A stretch of 64,000 bases of DNA from Niveispirillum cyanobacteriorum. Lineage in GTDB: Bacteria; Pseudomonadota; Alphaproteobacteria; Azospirillales; Azospirillaceae. Shown here piece after piece: positions 50,104 through 59,637 of this stretch. The position numbers and the translations under genes are program-made. The stretch is taken from positions 620,001 through 684,000 of the forward strand of contig NZ_CP025613.1 of assembly GCF_002868735.1 (NCBI RefSeq), written 5' to 3'. The notes under the pieces were generated by a model. The model saw nothing but the letters and a program-made list of their open reading frames with translations. It was not told the origin of the DNA and did not search any database. The stretch's first letter is position 1; the number at the start of each line of letters is the position of its first letter.

Positions 50104-51516
50104 ATGCGCCGCCACCGCCACGCCAAGATCGTCGCCACCGTCGGCCCGGCCAGCAATACGCCGGAAAAGCTGAAGGAGCTGTTCCTGGCTGGTGCCGACG
50201 TGTTCCGTCTGAATTTCAGCCACGGCACCCATGAGGACCATGCCAAGGTCCACGCCGCCATCCGTGCGCTGGAAAAGGAAGTGGGCCGTCCCATCGGCAT
50301 CCTGCAGGACCTCCAGGGCCCCAAGATCCGCATCGGCACCCTGACCGCCGGCAAGGAAGATCTGGTGAACGGGGAGAAGGTGACCTTCGTCCTGGGTAAG
50401 GAACCGGGCGGCAAGGACAACATCCCCCTGCCCCATCCGGAGATTTTCAAGGCCATCATGCCGGGCCAGGACCTGCTGATCGATGATGGTCGCGTGCGGG
50501 TGCGCGTGCGCGGCGTCAGCGATGACAAGATCACGGCAGAGGTGATTGTCGGCGGCGTCATCTCCAACCGCAAGGGCGTCAACCTGCCCGGCACCGCCCT
50601 GGACCTGTCACCCCTGACGGAGAAGGACCGCGCCGATCTGGCCTTCGGTCTGTCGCTGGGCATGGACTGGATCGCGCTCTCTTTCGTGCAGCGCCCGTCC
50701 GACGTGATTGAGGCCAAGGCCCTGATCGGCGACAAGGCGGGCCTTGTCTCCAAGATCGAAAAGCCGCAGGCGCTGGAGAAGATCGAGGATATTATCCGCC
50801 TGTCCGACGCCATCATGGTGGCACGCGGCGACCTGGGCGTGGAAATCCCGCATGAGGATGTGCCCGGCCGTCAGAAGGAATTGGTCCGCGCCGCGCGTCT
50901 GGCCGCCAAGCCGGTGATCGTGGCCACCCAGATGCTGGACAGCATGGTGGCCAGCCCGACCCCGACCCGCGCAGAGGCGTCCGACGTCGCCACCGCCGTC
51001 TATGATGGTGCCGATGCCGTCATGCTCTCCGCTGAAAGCGCCTCTGGCCAATATCCGGTGGAAGCCGTATCGATGATGAGCCGCATCATCGCCAGCACGG
51101 AGCATCACCCGACATACCGCCCCATCATCACGGCGCTGGAGCCGGAGGTGGACCACACCCCGTCGCATGCCGTCGCCGGCGTGGCCGCCGATCTGGCCGG
51201 CACCATCGATGCCGCCGCTATCTTCGCTTATACGTCCAGCGGCAATACCGTCGCCCGTATCGCCCGCAAGCGGCCCGATGTGCCGGTGCTGGCCACCACC
51301 CCGCATGTGGGTGTGGCCCGCCGTCTGGCGCTGGTCTGGGGCGCACACGCCATCCATTCCGGCGATGTCGGGACATACGAGGAGATGGTGGACCGCGCCC
51401 GCACGCTTGCCGTGAAGGAAGAGTTCGTGCGGCCGGGTGAGCGGATCGTCATCGTCGCCGGCATCCCCTTTGGTCAGTCGGGCAGCACCAACAATCTGCG
51501 CATTGCCAAGATCTGA
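50104..51516 (+). CDS. pyk: pyruvate kinase
   Basis: A 470-residue type II-like pyruvate kinase. Visible features are KIVATVGPAS and VFRLNFSHGTHEDH (substrate and ADP site), the B domain between about residues 70 and 165, and the catalytic/metal segment IMVARGDLGVEIPHEDVPGR with ATQMLDSMV. The C domain ends GSTNNLRIAKI. It converts phosphoenolpyruvate and ADP to pyruvate and ATP, which the pyruvate-producing Entner-Doudoroff and galactonate routes complement. It appears monocistronic. Confidence 0.96.
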   Translation: MRRHRHAKIVATVGPASNTPEKLKELFLAGADVFRLNFSHGTHEDHAKVHAAIRALEKEVGRPIGILQDLQGPKIRIGTLTAGKEDLVNGEKVTFVLGKEPGGKDNIPLPHPEIFKAIMPGQDLLIDDGRVRVRVRGVSDDKITAEVIVGGVISNRKGVNLPGTALDLSPLTEKDRADLAFGLSLGMDWIALSFVQRPSDVIEAKALIGDKAGLVSKIEKPQALEKIEDIIRLSDAIMVARGDLGVEIPHEDVPGRQKELVRAARLAAKPVIVATQMLDSMVASPTPTRAEASDVATAVYDGADAVMLSAESASGQYPVEAVSMMSRIIASTEHHPTYRPIITALEPEVDHTPSHAVAGVAADLAGTIDAAAIFAYTSSGNTVARIARKRPDVPVLATTPHVGVARRLALVWGAHAIHSGDVGTYEEMVDRARTLAVKEEFVRPGERIVIVAGIPFGQSGSTNNLRIAKI

Positions 51517-51530
51517 TCGTACAAATTACG

Positions 51531-51562
51531 ACCGCCTCTTCTTCGCCGGGGGGGCGGTTTTC
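51531..51562 (+). terminator. Rho-independent terminator of pyk
   Basis: ACCGCC/GGCGGT stem with a GC-rich loop followed by TTTC. Confidence 0.7.
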
Positions 51563-51631
51563 TTGGGCTGCTAAGCCCTACCCCCGTTGCACAGCGCCAG
51601 TCACAGGCGCATAATCAGTGCCTAAGCCAAA

Positions 51632-51660
51632 AAGAAAGCCGGCTGCGAGACGCAGCCGGC
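51632..51660 (-). terminator. Rho-independent terminator of the Crp-family gene
   Basis: A 10-bp perfect stem GCCGGCTGCG/CGCAGCCGGC with a 3-nt loop; read on the minus strand it is followed by TTTCTTTTT. Confidence 0.8.
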
Positions 51661-51681
51661 CAGAGATGAAGGGAGCCTCAT

Positions 51682-51722
51682 AAGGAGGTAAAGTCCCTGA
51701 CCGTTGCCCTTATGCAACGGTC
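51682..51722 (+). other. orphan Shine-Dalgarno-like AAGGAGGT beside a 9-bp hairpin
   Basis: AAGGAGGT (51682-51689) is followed by GACCGTTGC/GCAACGGTC (51699-51722). No convincing reading frame follows. The 321-bp gap 51517-51837 otherwise holds the two terminators. A small RNA is conceivable but unsupported. Confidence 0.3.
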
Positions 51723-51837
51723 AAGTCACTTTCTTATAGCCCTTCACGAGCCGTTTGAAAAGCAAAAAACGTGTCCGAAAGGCTACACTCGGCAAATTTC
51801 ACATTCCGACCCCTTGCGTAGGGCGGGACGCTGCCCC

Positions 51838-52566
51838 TCAATCGCCGCGCACCTCTTCCACCATTTCCTCCAGCCGCTCAAAGTCCGGAACGACCAGACT
51901 GTTGCCCTGGCGGATGACGATGTTATCGCGCGACAGGTCGCTCATCACCCGCGCCACCGTTTCCCGGGTGGTGGATACGCGCGACGCGATGTCGGAATGG
52001 ATGGGCACGGGCGTAATCTCAGCCTTGCCGTCCGGGCGCAGGCCAGCCTTGGCCAGGCGCAGCAATTCAGCGTGGACGCGGTTGTTGGCGCCGAGCGTGG
52101 ACAGATCCATAATGCGGCCCGTGGAGGCGCGCACGATCTGGGTCAGGCGGTGCATGACCTTGGCGGCCACTCCCGGATGGTTTGTCGCCGTCTCCAGAAA
52201 CAGGCGCGGCGACATGAAGGCAACCTGCGTTTCGGTCAGCGCCACGATACTGGCAGACCGCGGCCCCCCATCAATGGCCGACAATTCGCCCAGATAACCA
52301 CCGGCATCGATATCATCGAAGGTGATCTCGCGTCCCGACAGGGAGTAGTTCACGACGCGGACCCGCCCCTCCACGATCAGACAGACGTCGCGGCTGTCAG
52401 ACGACCGGTCCACAATCTGTTCATGGGGATGGAAGTGGCGCCAGCTACACTGGCGCGCGATAGCGGCACGCGCTTCCGGCGTCAGGCTTTGCAACAGTTC
52501 GATCCGGTCGAGATTAGCGTTATGGGCGTCGCTCACGTCGTCTATCCGGGCTTGGGATACGGTCAT
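51838..52566 (-). CDS. Crp/Fnr-family transcriptional regulator
   Basis: A 242-residue regulator. The cyclic-nucleotide-binding jelly roll contains GGYLGELSAIDGGPRSASIVAL, which keeps the Glu, Arg and Ser that bind the cAMP phosphate in Crp. There is no N-terminal Fnr cysteine cluster. The C-terminal helix-turn-helix is SDIASRVSTTRETVARVMSD. A cAMP- or related nucleotide-responsive role is likely; targets are unknown. It is divergent from the DUF502 membrane protein and has its own terminator. Confidence 0.9.
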   Translation of the reverse strand: MTVSQARIDDVSDAHNANLDRIELLQSLTPEARAAIARQCSWRHFHPHEQIVDRSSDSRDVCLIVEGRVRVVNYSLSGREITFDDIDAGGYLGELSAIDGGPRSASIVALTETQVAFMSPRLFLETATNHPGVAAKVMHRLTQIVRASTGRIMDLSTLGANNRVHAELLRLAKAGLRPDGKAEITPVPIHSDIASRVSTTRETVARVMSDLSRDNIVIRQGNSLVVPDFERLEEMVEEVRGD

Positions 52567-52648
52567 CGGAATGTATATCTAGGCCGTTCGCCTGCAAACC
52601 GCTACGGTTACATCCTTGTTTTTGCAGCAATGGCGGATGGAGACCAGC

Positions 52649-53341
52649 ATGAGCGGAACCGATGGCGGGGAAGAACGGCGAGGCCGGGCGCGGTTTGCGG
52701 GCCTGCACCTGACGCTGGCGGCCCGGCTGAAGGCCTATCTGTTCACCGGCATCCTGGTTACCGCCCCAATTTCCATCACGCTGTATCTGGCCTGGCTGGT
52801 CGTGGACGGGGTCGATAATCTGGTCGACAGCCTGTTGCCAGCACCCTATCACCCTGATCAGTTGCTGCCTTTCACCCTGCCTGGGCTGGGCCTGCTACTG
52901 CTGCTGATCTTCCTGATCCTGGTGGGCATGGTCTCGGCGGGGGTCGTCGGCAATCTGCTGGTGCGACTCGGTGAGGCGCTGGTGGGCCGGATGCCGGTGC
53001 TGCGCGGCATCTATTCGGCGGTAAAGCAGGTTTTTGAAACCGTGCTGGCCCAGAAGTCGGACGCGTTTCGGGAAGTGGTGCTTGTGGAGTTTCCCCGTCC
53101 CGGCGCCTGGGCCATTGCCTTTGTAACCGGCGGCACCAAGGGCGATCTGCAGCAGGCCCTGGGCGGTGGCGATTGGGTCAATGTCTTCGTGCCCACCACC
53201 CCCAACCCCACCTCTGGCTATCTGATGTTCGTGCCGCGCGATCAGGTGAAGCCGCTGGCCATGAGTGTGGAGGATGGGTTGAAGATGGTGGTGTCCGGTG
53301 GGCTGGTCGGGCCGGAGGAGGCGACGATAAAAGCACCCTGA
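52649..53341 (+). CDS. DUF502 family inner-membrane protein
   Basis: A 230-residue protein of the DUF502 family. The first membrane helix is in LKAYLFTGILVTAPISITLY, the second in LPGLGLLLLLIFLILVGMVS. Then come GRMPVLRGIYSAVKQVFET and VLVEFPRPGAWAIAFVTG with NVFVPTTPNPTSGYLMFVPR, the conserved cytoplasmic part. The family is widespread and uncharacterised in bacteria, with plant relatives (LCV-like) in membrane processes. The ATG at 52649 is preferred because GGAG stands seven bases upstream; a TTG at 52616 and an ATG at 52637 are also in frame. Confidence 0.88.
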   Translation: MSGTDGGEERRGRARFAGLHLTLAARLKAYLFTGILVTAPISITLYLAWLVVDGVDNLVDSLLPAPYHPDQLLPFTLPGLGLLLLLIFLILVGMVSAGVVGNLLVRLGEALVGRMPVLRGIYSAVKQVFETVLAQKSDAFREVVLVEFPRPGAWAIAFVTGGTKGDLQQALGGGDWVNVFVPTTPNPTSGYLMFVPRDQVKPLAMSVEDGLKMVVSGGLVGPEEATIKAP

Positions 53342-53444
53342 TGCGCGCATAAACATCTGCCTCATTCTTGCTTTGATTGAGATTGCCCTACGCCAGACGC
53401 ATAGGTCATATTACTGCCCTTATCCAAGATAGAGGAGGGGGCAG

Positions 53445-55406
53445 ATGGGACAGGACCGGAACATGTGGCGCGGGGGCGCCGCCTTCATCGGGGCGGGCCT
53501 GCTGCTGACGGCGTGCGGCAGCGTGTCAGCGGAACCGCCGCGCCTGTTGAAGGCACCGTCGGTGTTGAAGTCGGACGAACAGAAGCCGCGCGATCAGGAA
53601 AAGCCCCAGGGCTATAACCTGCTGTCGCTGGGCGCCCTGAACGCCGCCATTCAGCAGGGCCGTGAAATCCACTATGTCCTGCCCATCAAGTATACGGACG
53701 GCACAATCTATAACCCGTCGACAGGCAAGAATGACAAGGTACGGCTGCGTTCCTATGGCGATCAGTTCCTCGCCCCGATGATCCTTATGGAACCGGGGCA
53801 GACGGTGCGCATCAGCCTGTTGAACCAGTTGCCGGCGGAACCGAACTGCAAGATTGATCCGAAGACGGGCAAGCCCTACGCCACCAACAAGCCGCACTGT
53901 TTCAACAACACCAACCTGCACAGCCATGGTCTATGGGTTTCCCCAACCGGCAACAGCGACAATGTCCTGCTGAATATCGAGCCGGGGGTGAATTTCCAGT
54001 ATGAGTATAATGTGCCGGAAGATCACCCCGCCGGCACCTTCTGGTACCACCCGCACAAGCACGGCTCCACCTCCATCCAGGTGGGCAGCGGCATGGCGGG
54101 TGCCCTGGTGATCAAGGGCAGCCGTGCGCCAACGGAACTGTCGAATGGCGATCTGGACACGCTGTTGCAGCCGGTGACGGCCAATGCCGATTTCGCATCG
54201 CAGGTGATGCTGATCCAACAGCTTCCCTATGCCTGCTTTGATGACCAGGGCAACATTGAGAAGGACGCCAAGGGTCAATGGGTCTGCAAGGATGACCAGA
54301 TTGGCAAGGTGGAGAATTTCGACGCGCAGTTCGACCCCAAAGCCTGGTCACAGAGTGGCCGATTCACGATGTTCAATGGCGTTGTCCGTCCGCAGATGGA
54401 AGCCAAAACCGGTCAAATGTATCGCTGGCGTCTGATCCATGCCGGGGTGGAAGAGACAATCAATCTGCGCATCCGCAAGATGGGACCGAAAGCGCCGGCC
54501 ACCGGTCTGGTGAAAACCGTAAAGGCCGCATCGGACGAAGTGGCGAAGGCCTGCACCGGTGCAGAGGTCAAACAATATGAGGTGGCGACCGACGGCCTGA
54601 CCCGACCGCAGGTCTTCACCAAGAAGGTCAACAACCTGCAACCTGGTTACCGCAGCGATATCCTGGTCGTACTGCCCGAAGCCGGACGCTATTGCGTCTA
54701 TGATGACAGCAATGGCAAGGATGAGGTTTCAGGCGAGGATAGCCCCAAGATCATCGGCTTCATTGAGGCAACAGGTGAAACGGTGGCCGACACCGACGCC
54801 GTGGTGAAGGCCAAGCTTCTGGAAGGAGCCGCGCGCCTGCAAGGGCCGGTGCGGGACATCGTGGTCAGCGACATTAATGCCGATCTGAAGCTGACCAAGT
54901 ACGTGCCGCACCCGACCATCACGGACGCGGAGATTGCCAAATGGGGCCAGCCGGACATCCCCATCACGTTCAACATCGATATCCAACCCAATCAACCCAC
55001 GCGGTTCACAGTCAATGACAAGGAATATGACCCCGCGGTGGTGAATCAGACTCTGATCCTAGGGACGGCCCAGCAATGGATCCTGATGTCGAAATTCGTG
55101 AACCACCCGTTCCACATCCATGTGAACCCGTTCCAGGTCGTGTCGATCCGGAAGAAGAATCCCGACGGCACGCCAGGACCGGAATGGACGGACGGTATCT
55201 ATGCGGGCATGCAGGGAACGTGGAAGGACACGCTGATCACCGACCCCAACGCCATCATCACGGTCCGAACCCGCTATAATCGCTATATCGGTGAGTTCGT
55301 CCTGCACTGCCACATCCTGGACCACGAGGATAAGGGCATGATGCAGAATGTGCAGATCGTCCTGCCCGGCGCCGACGGCAAGGCAGCGGCGATGGGGCAT
55401 CATTAA
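53445..55406 (+). CDS. multicopper oxidase, lipoprotein-like signal
   Basis: A 653-residue multicopper oxidase. The signal AAFIGAGLLLTACGSVSA has a probable lipobox (Cys at about 25). All copper motifs are present: NLHSHGLWVSPTGNSDN and FWYHPHKHGSTS in the first cupredoxin domain, and FVNHPFHIHVNPFQV plus FVLHCHILDHEDKGMM (type 1 and trinuclear ligands) in the last. The GMM after the final cluster supplies an axial Met. Its length and insertions in the middle (residues 240-420) exceed CueO-type enzymes, so metal oxidation or phenol oxidation are both possible. GAGGAGGGGG precedes the ATG. Confidence 0.93.
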   Translation: MGQDRNMWRGGAAFIGAGLLLTACGSVSAEPPRLLKAPSVLKSDEQKPRDQEKPQGYNLLSLGALNAAIQQGREIHYVLPIKYTDGTIYNPSTGKNDKVRLRSYGDQFLAPMILMEPGQTVRISLLNQLPAEPNCKIDPKTGKPYATNKPHCFNNTNLHSHGLWVSPTGNSDNVLLNIEPGVNFQYEYNVPEDHPAGTFWYHPHKHGSTSIQVGSGMAGALVIKGSRAPTELSNGDLDTLLQPVTANADFASQVMLIQQLPYACFDDQGNIEKDAKGQWVCKDDQIGKVENFDAQFDPKAWSQSGRFTMFNGVVRPQMEAKTGQMYRWRLIHAGVEETINLRIRKMGPKAPATGLVKTVKAASDEVAKACTGAEVKQYEVATDGLTRPQVFTKKVNNLQPGYRSDILVVLPEAGRYCVYDDSNGKDEVSGEDSPKIIGFIEATGETVADTDAVVKAKLLEGAARLQGPVRDIVVSDINADLKLTKYVPHPTITDAEIAKWGQPDIPITFNIDIQPNQPTRFTVNDKEYDPAVVNQTLILGTAQQWILMSKFVNHPFHIHVNPFQVVSIRKKNPDGTPGPEWTDGIYAGMQGTWKDTLITDPNAIITVRTRYNRYIGEFVLHCHILDHEDKGMMQNVQIVLPGADGKAAAMGHH

Positions 55407-55413
55407 GGGATTG

Positions 55414-55451
55414 GGGGGTATGCTGTCGGCCAAGACTGACAGCATACCCCC
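55414..55451. terminator. bidirectional terminator between multicopper oxidase and RND pump
   Basis: A perfect 14-bp stem GGGGGTATGCTGTC/GACAGCATACCCCC with a 10-nt loop, midway between convergent genes. T-runs are weak on both sides. Confidence 0.7.
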
Positions 55452-55456
55452 ATCCT

Positions 55457-58400
55457 TTAATCCACCTCTTTTGGCGCCAGCAGCAGGTACATGGCCGGCG
55501 TCACCAAGCGTGACAGGACGGTGGACGACACCAGGCCGCCGATAATGACGGCGGCCAGTGGGGAATAGAGACCGGACCCACCCAGTGCCAGAGGCATCAG
55601 CCCGCCAATGGCCGTGACGGAGGTCAGCAGCACGGGCAGGAACCGCACCTCCCCCGCCTCCTCAATTGCGGCCTTCAGCGGGGTGCCCGCGCGGCGCAGC
55701 TGGGTCGTGAAATCGACCAGCAGGATCGAATTCTTGATCTCAATCCCGATCAGGGCGATGAAGCCGATCACGGCCGTAAAAGACAGGGTGTAACCCGTCA
55801 CAAACAGCGCCACCATGCCGCCAATGATGCCCAGCGGGATGACGCCGGCCACCACGGCGGTGGTCGCGAAACTGCGGAATTCCAGGATCAGCACCGCCAT
55901 GATGCCGAACATGGCCACCAGGATGGCACCCGACAGGCCGGCAAAGCTTTTCGACCGCGTCTCCGCCTCCCCGCCCGTCATCAGCCGGTAGCCTGGCGGC
56001 AGGCCCAGGGCCGACAATTGGTCACCGATGGCGCGGGTGACGCGGTCGGTATTGTGGCCCGTGGCCGTGAAAGCAGTGATGGTGACGGCGCGTTCGCGGT
56101 TAAACCGGTCGATGCGGGCCGGGCTGGTGATGAAATGCGGGTCGCTGATGGCCGACAGGGGCACAGCGCCTGCCGCACCCGGCACACGGATATCACCCAG
56201 CACCGACAGTTCATGCCGCCCCTCCATGGGCAGGCGCAGGGTGACGGGGTAATCGTCGCCATCGCTTTCCCGATATGTCGCCACCGCCTCCCCCGATAGG
56301 GACAGGCGCACGGCACGGTCCACGGCACCCGCCGGCACGCCCAGAACACCGGCCTTATCCAGATCAATCCCCAGATCCAGGTCTGTGCGGTCGAGGCGCA
56401 GCGGGTTGACCACGTCGCGGGAACCAGGCGTACCCTCGATGATCGAGGTCACCTTGGCCGCCAGCTCCTTCAACACGGGCAGTTCCGGGCCCAGGATGCG
56501 CACGGCAATGGGTGCTTCGATGGGCGGGCCATTCTCAAACACCCGCACAATGATCTGGGCACCGGGATATGCGGCCAGCCGGGCGCGCAGCTTGTCCAGT
56601 TCCGCCGTGCTCTGCCGGCCCTTCCATTCCGTCAGGCCAACAAAGATGGCGCCGTGCGTGGGGTCATCCTCCCGCGGGGTGATGTTGTAATAGATGCGGG
56701 GATTACCATGCCCGGCATTGGCCATGACAAAGCGCACATCCGGCATCCGCTTCACCTGTTCCTCAACGAACGCCACAGCCTTGTCCGTCTCCGCCAGGGG
56801 CGCGCCGTCGGGCAGGTCGATCTCGATCAGGAATTGTGGGATGTCGGCGGACGGAAACAGGCTGAACCCGATGCGCGGCACCAGGGCGATGGAGCCGGCA
56901 AACAGCAGCGTGGCGATCAGGACAGTGATGCCGGGCCGTTCCAGCGCCCGGTGCAGGATGGGGCGATAGACGGCATGGATGGCGCCCATCACCCATTGCA
57001 GGGCCTTGTTCCCCTCCGGGTCCTCATGGCGCGACAGAATACGCGCCGCCAGGAAGGGGATCATGGTCAGCGCCACGAACAGCGATGCCGCGACGGTGGC
57101 CAGGACGGAAACGGGCAGCGACTTTATGAACTTGCCCGACCCTTCGGGCAAAAACATCAAGGGCAGGAAGGCCAGCAGCAGGGTGGCGGTACAGCCCAGG
57201 ACGGCAACCGCGATCTGCCGTGTGCCCTCAATCGCTGCCTCTTCCCGGCTTTTGCCCATGCGCAGATGGCGGGCGATATTCTCCGTCACCACGATACTGT
57301 CATCAACCAGAAGGCCCAGCGACAGGACGAAGCCGGCAATGGACAGTTGGTTCAGGGTGAAGCCGGCGAACTGCAACACCGTCACGCCGATGGCCAGTGA
57401 CAACGGAATGGCCAGCATCACCACCAGCGAGGCGCGGAAGCCCAGCGGGATCAAGGTGATCAGCACCAACCCCAGCGCAATGGCGAAATCGCGGAACAGA
57501 GCCGACAGGCGCTTGGCCACGTTCTCCGACTGATCGAAGCCGCGCTCCAGCTTGATAGTGGATGGCAGCGACCGCTCAAACTCATCCAGCGCAGCATAGG
57601 CATTCTTCTTGAGCTCGAAGATGTTCTGCCCCGGCTTCTGATTGGCGGTAACGAACACTGCCCGCTTGCCGTTGAAACGCGCAATATGGTTGGCCTCATC
57701 GGCCGCCCAGGTGACATCCGCCACATCGTGCACCCGCACTACGCGGCCATCCGCGGCGCGGACCACGGTGTTGGCGATATCGTCCAGCGTGTCGAAATCG
57801 CCCTCTGTCTTCACCGTGAAGCGGCGTTCGCCGGCATGCAGGGCACCCAGGGGTACGGCCGCCCCTTCGGCCTTCAAGGCATCGGCCACCGCCGTAACGG
57901 GCAGGCGCAGTTCGGCCAGCCGCCCGGCATCAACGGCGACACGGACTTCCGTCCGCTCCTCCCCCCAGATCTCGCTTTCCCAGACGCCGGGGACCCGGTC
58001 GATAATGTCGCGCAGGTCATCAGCCCGCTTACGCAGTTCCAGGGCGGAAACGCCATCCCCAACCAGTGCCACCTGCATGAAGTTGGTCAGGGCGGTGTTG
58101 AACTTCTTCACCTCCAGCCGGACAAGGCCGGCGGGCAGGGTCGGGCGGATGGCATTCACCTCCCGCACCACCTGGTCGTATTTGCGTTCAGCGTCACTGG
58201 ACCAGTCGAACTCCACCGTGATCACGGCAACGCCGTCGCGGGTGCGAGAGGTAATCTTGTTGATGTCGTCCAGGCTGTCGATGGCATCTTCCAGCGGGTC
58301 GGTAACCTGCTTTTCCAGGTCAATCGTATCGGCACCGGGCAGCACGGCCACCACCAGGATGGTGGGAATGGGAAAGCTGGGGTCTTCTGCACGCGGGATG

Positions 58401-58495
58401 GACAGAAGGGAGCTGACGCCCATGGCGGCCAGCATGGCGAACAGCACCAGCGTGAATTGCCACTGGCGCACGGAAAAGGCGGCGACATTGCCCAT
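55457..58495 (-). CDS. RND-family efflux transporter, inner-membrane subunit
   Basis: A 1012-residue RND pump. The N-terminus MGNVAAFSVRQWQFTLVLFA, the porter signature SIPRAEDPSFPIPTILVVAV, the proton-relay helix with GLLVDDSIVVTENIARHLRM and the second-repeat GIEIKNSILLVDFTTQLR are all in place. This is the HAE1-like subgroup (SIPRAEDP) often exporting lipophilic drugs or solvents. It is encoded three bases after the adaptor gene, and both are divergent from a TetR repressor. No outer-membrane channel gene is in the window, so a shared TolC-type partner is assumed. Confidence 0.94.
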   Translation of the reverse strand: MGNVAAFSVRQWQFTLVLFAMLAAMGVSSLLSIPRAEDPSFPIPTILVVAVLPGADTIDLEKQVTDPLEDAIDSLDDINKITSRTRDGVAVITVEFDWSSDAERKYDQVVREVNAIRPTLPAGLVRLEVKKFNTALTNFMQVALVGDGVSALELRKRADDLRDIIDRVPGVWESEIWGEERTEVRVAVDAGRLAELRLPVTAVADALKAEGAAVPLGALHAGERRFTVKTEGDFDTLDDIANTVVRAADGRVVRVHDVADVTWAADEANHIARFNGKRAVFVTANQKPGQNIFELKKNAYAALDEFERSLPSTIKLERGFDQSENVAKRLSALFRDFAIALGLVLITLIPLGFRASLVVMLAIPLSLAIGVTVLQFAGFTLNQLSIAGFVLSLGLLVDDSIVVTENIARHLRMGKSREEAAIEGTRQIAVAVLGCTATLLLAFLPLMFLPEGSGKFIKSLPVSVLATVAASLFVALTMIPFLAARILSRHEDPEGNKALQWVMGAIHAVYRPILHRALERPGITVLIATLLFAGSIALVPRIGFSLFPSADIPQFLIEIDLPDGAPLAETDKAVAFVEEQVKRMPDVRFVMANAGHGNPRIYYNITPREDDPTHGAIFVGLTEWKGRQSTAELDKLRARLAAYPGAQIIVRVFENGPPIEAPIAVRILGPELPVLKELAAKVTSIIEGTPGSRDVVNPLRLDRTDLDLGIDLDKAGVLGVPAGAVDRAVRLSLSGEAVATYRESDGDDYPVTLRLPMEGRHELSVLGDIRVPGAAGAVPLSAISDPHFITSPARIDRFNRERAVTITAFTATGHNTDRVTRAIGDQLSALGLPPGYRLMTGGEAETRSKSFAGLSGAILVAMFGIMAVLILEFRSFATTAVVAGVIPLGIIGGMVALFVTGYTLSFTAVIGFIALIGIEIKNSILLVDFTTQLRRAGTPLKAAIEEAGEVRFLPVLLTSVTAIGGLMPLALGGSGLYSPLAAVIIGGLVSSTVLSRLVTPAMYLLLAPKEVD

Positions 58496-58498
58496 GGC

Positions 58499-59548
58499 TC
58501 ACTTCCCCGCCGGTGCGATGCTGATGGCGCTGCCGGGCCGCAGATAGGCACCACCGGCAGAGACCACCCGTTCACCTTCCACAAGACCAGCCGCGACCAG
58601 CAGGTCGGCGCCACGCAGGCCCGCGACCTTCACCTGCCGCCGCTCCACCGTCTTGCCATCGGCCTTCACGACATAGAGCGTGGCCAGATCGCCAAACCCT
58701 TCGATGACGGCAGATGCCGGCACCGCCAGCGGCGGAGCGGCACCACCGGGTCGGGGGGCGATATGCAGGGTGACGATGCGCCCGCTGGACAGGAAGCCCG
58801 GCGCATCCGGGAGCGTCACCTCCACGTCGAAGACACCGGTGCCCGTCGCGCTCTTGGCTGCAATACGGGTGACATGGCCTGTCAGCTTGCCTTCTGGCAG
58901 GTCGAGATCAACACTGTTGCCGGTGGCGATGCGGGCCACGTCACGGTCGGACAGGCCGGCCCGCACGATCACCCCGCTTTCACGGTCCCCAATGACCAGC
59001 GCCGTGGTACCGGCGGGCACGATCTGCCCCGGTTCCAGCGGCCGTGCCAGCACCACGCCATCGGCGGGGGCCGAAATCTCCGACAGGCCACGGTTGAAGG
59101 CGATGGCGTCACGGTCGGCCTGTGCCGTGTCCAGCGCGGACTTGGCGGCATCCACCCGCGCCTTTTCCACAAAACCCTTGGCAACCAGCGGCAACAGTCG
59201 GTCGAGATCCTGCCGCGCCTTGGTCACACGGGCTTCCGCCGCGCGCAGCTGCGCATCCACCTCCGTCACCTGAATGCGCGCCAGCCGCTGACCGCGTGTC
59301 ACCGGGTCGGCGATATCGACCTGGAACCCCTCCACCTTGCCCGCCACCTTGAAGGAGAGCGGGATTTCCCGCTTGAAGGCGACGCTGCCGGTGGCCTTTA
59401 CCATCTGCGCCTCTGGTGCCGGACGGGCAACACTGACCGATACAGGCACGGGTGAGGCGGCCGTGGCTGCTTGCGCCGTTTCGGGATCGGCCTTGCCACA
59501 GGCGGACAGGGCAAGGACAAGGATCAGTGGGATGGACGCGCGCAGCAT
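58499..59548 (-). CDS. RND efflux periplasmic adaptor, lipoprotein
   Basis: A 349-residue membrane-fusion protein. MLRASIPLILVLALSACGKA gives a lipobox (Cys 17). Then come the biotinyl-lipoyl half-motifs (FKVAGKVEGFQVDIADPVTR ... EISAPADGVVLARPLEPGQI), a short alpha hairpin, and a beta-barrel domain ending in ADLLVAAGLVEGERVVSAGG. It bridges the RND pump to an outer-membrane channel. It is the first gene of the pump operon, and the operator-like repeat at 59558-59590 sits just upstream of its ATG. Confidence 0.93.
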   Translation of the reverse strand: MLRASIPLILVLALSACGKADPETAQAATAASPVPVSVSVARPAPEAQMVKATGSVAFKREIPLSFKVAGKVEGFQVDIADPVTRGQRLARIQVTEVDAQLRAAEARVTKARQDLDRLLPLVAKGFVEKARVDAAKSALDTAQADRDAIAFNRGLSEISAPADGVVLARPLEPGQIVPAGTTALVIGDRESGVIVRAGLSDRDVARIATGNSVDLDLPEGKLTGHVTRIAAKSATGTGVFDVEVTLPDAPGFLSSGRIVTLHIAPRPGGAAPPLAVPASAVIEGFGDLATLYVVKADGKTVERRQVKVAGLRGADLLVAAGLVEGERVVSAGGAYLRPGSAISIAPAGK

Positions 59549-59557
59549 GGCACACCT

Positions 59558-59590
59558 AACCTAACGCCGATAAGTTTACGGTGTTAGGTT
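59558..59590. promoter_or_regulatory. 33-bp inverted repeat, TetR-type operator of the RND operon
   Basis: AACCTAACGCCG...CGGTGTTAGGTT forms an 8-bp perfect outer repeat (AACCTAAC/GTTAGGTT), with CCG/CGG pairing inside, centred in the 89-bp divergent region. It lies 10 bp before the adaptor ATG and 48 bp before the TetR ATG, so it probably controls both. Confidence 0.75.
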
Positions 59591-59637
59591 TAGTGCGAAC
59601 GCGTTATAGGTCAATAGGGATTCTGAAGGTTGGTGGC

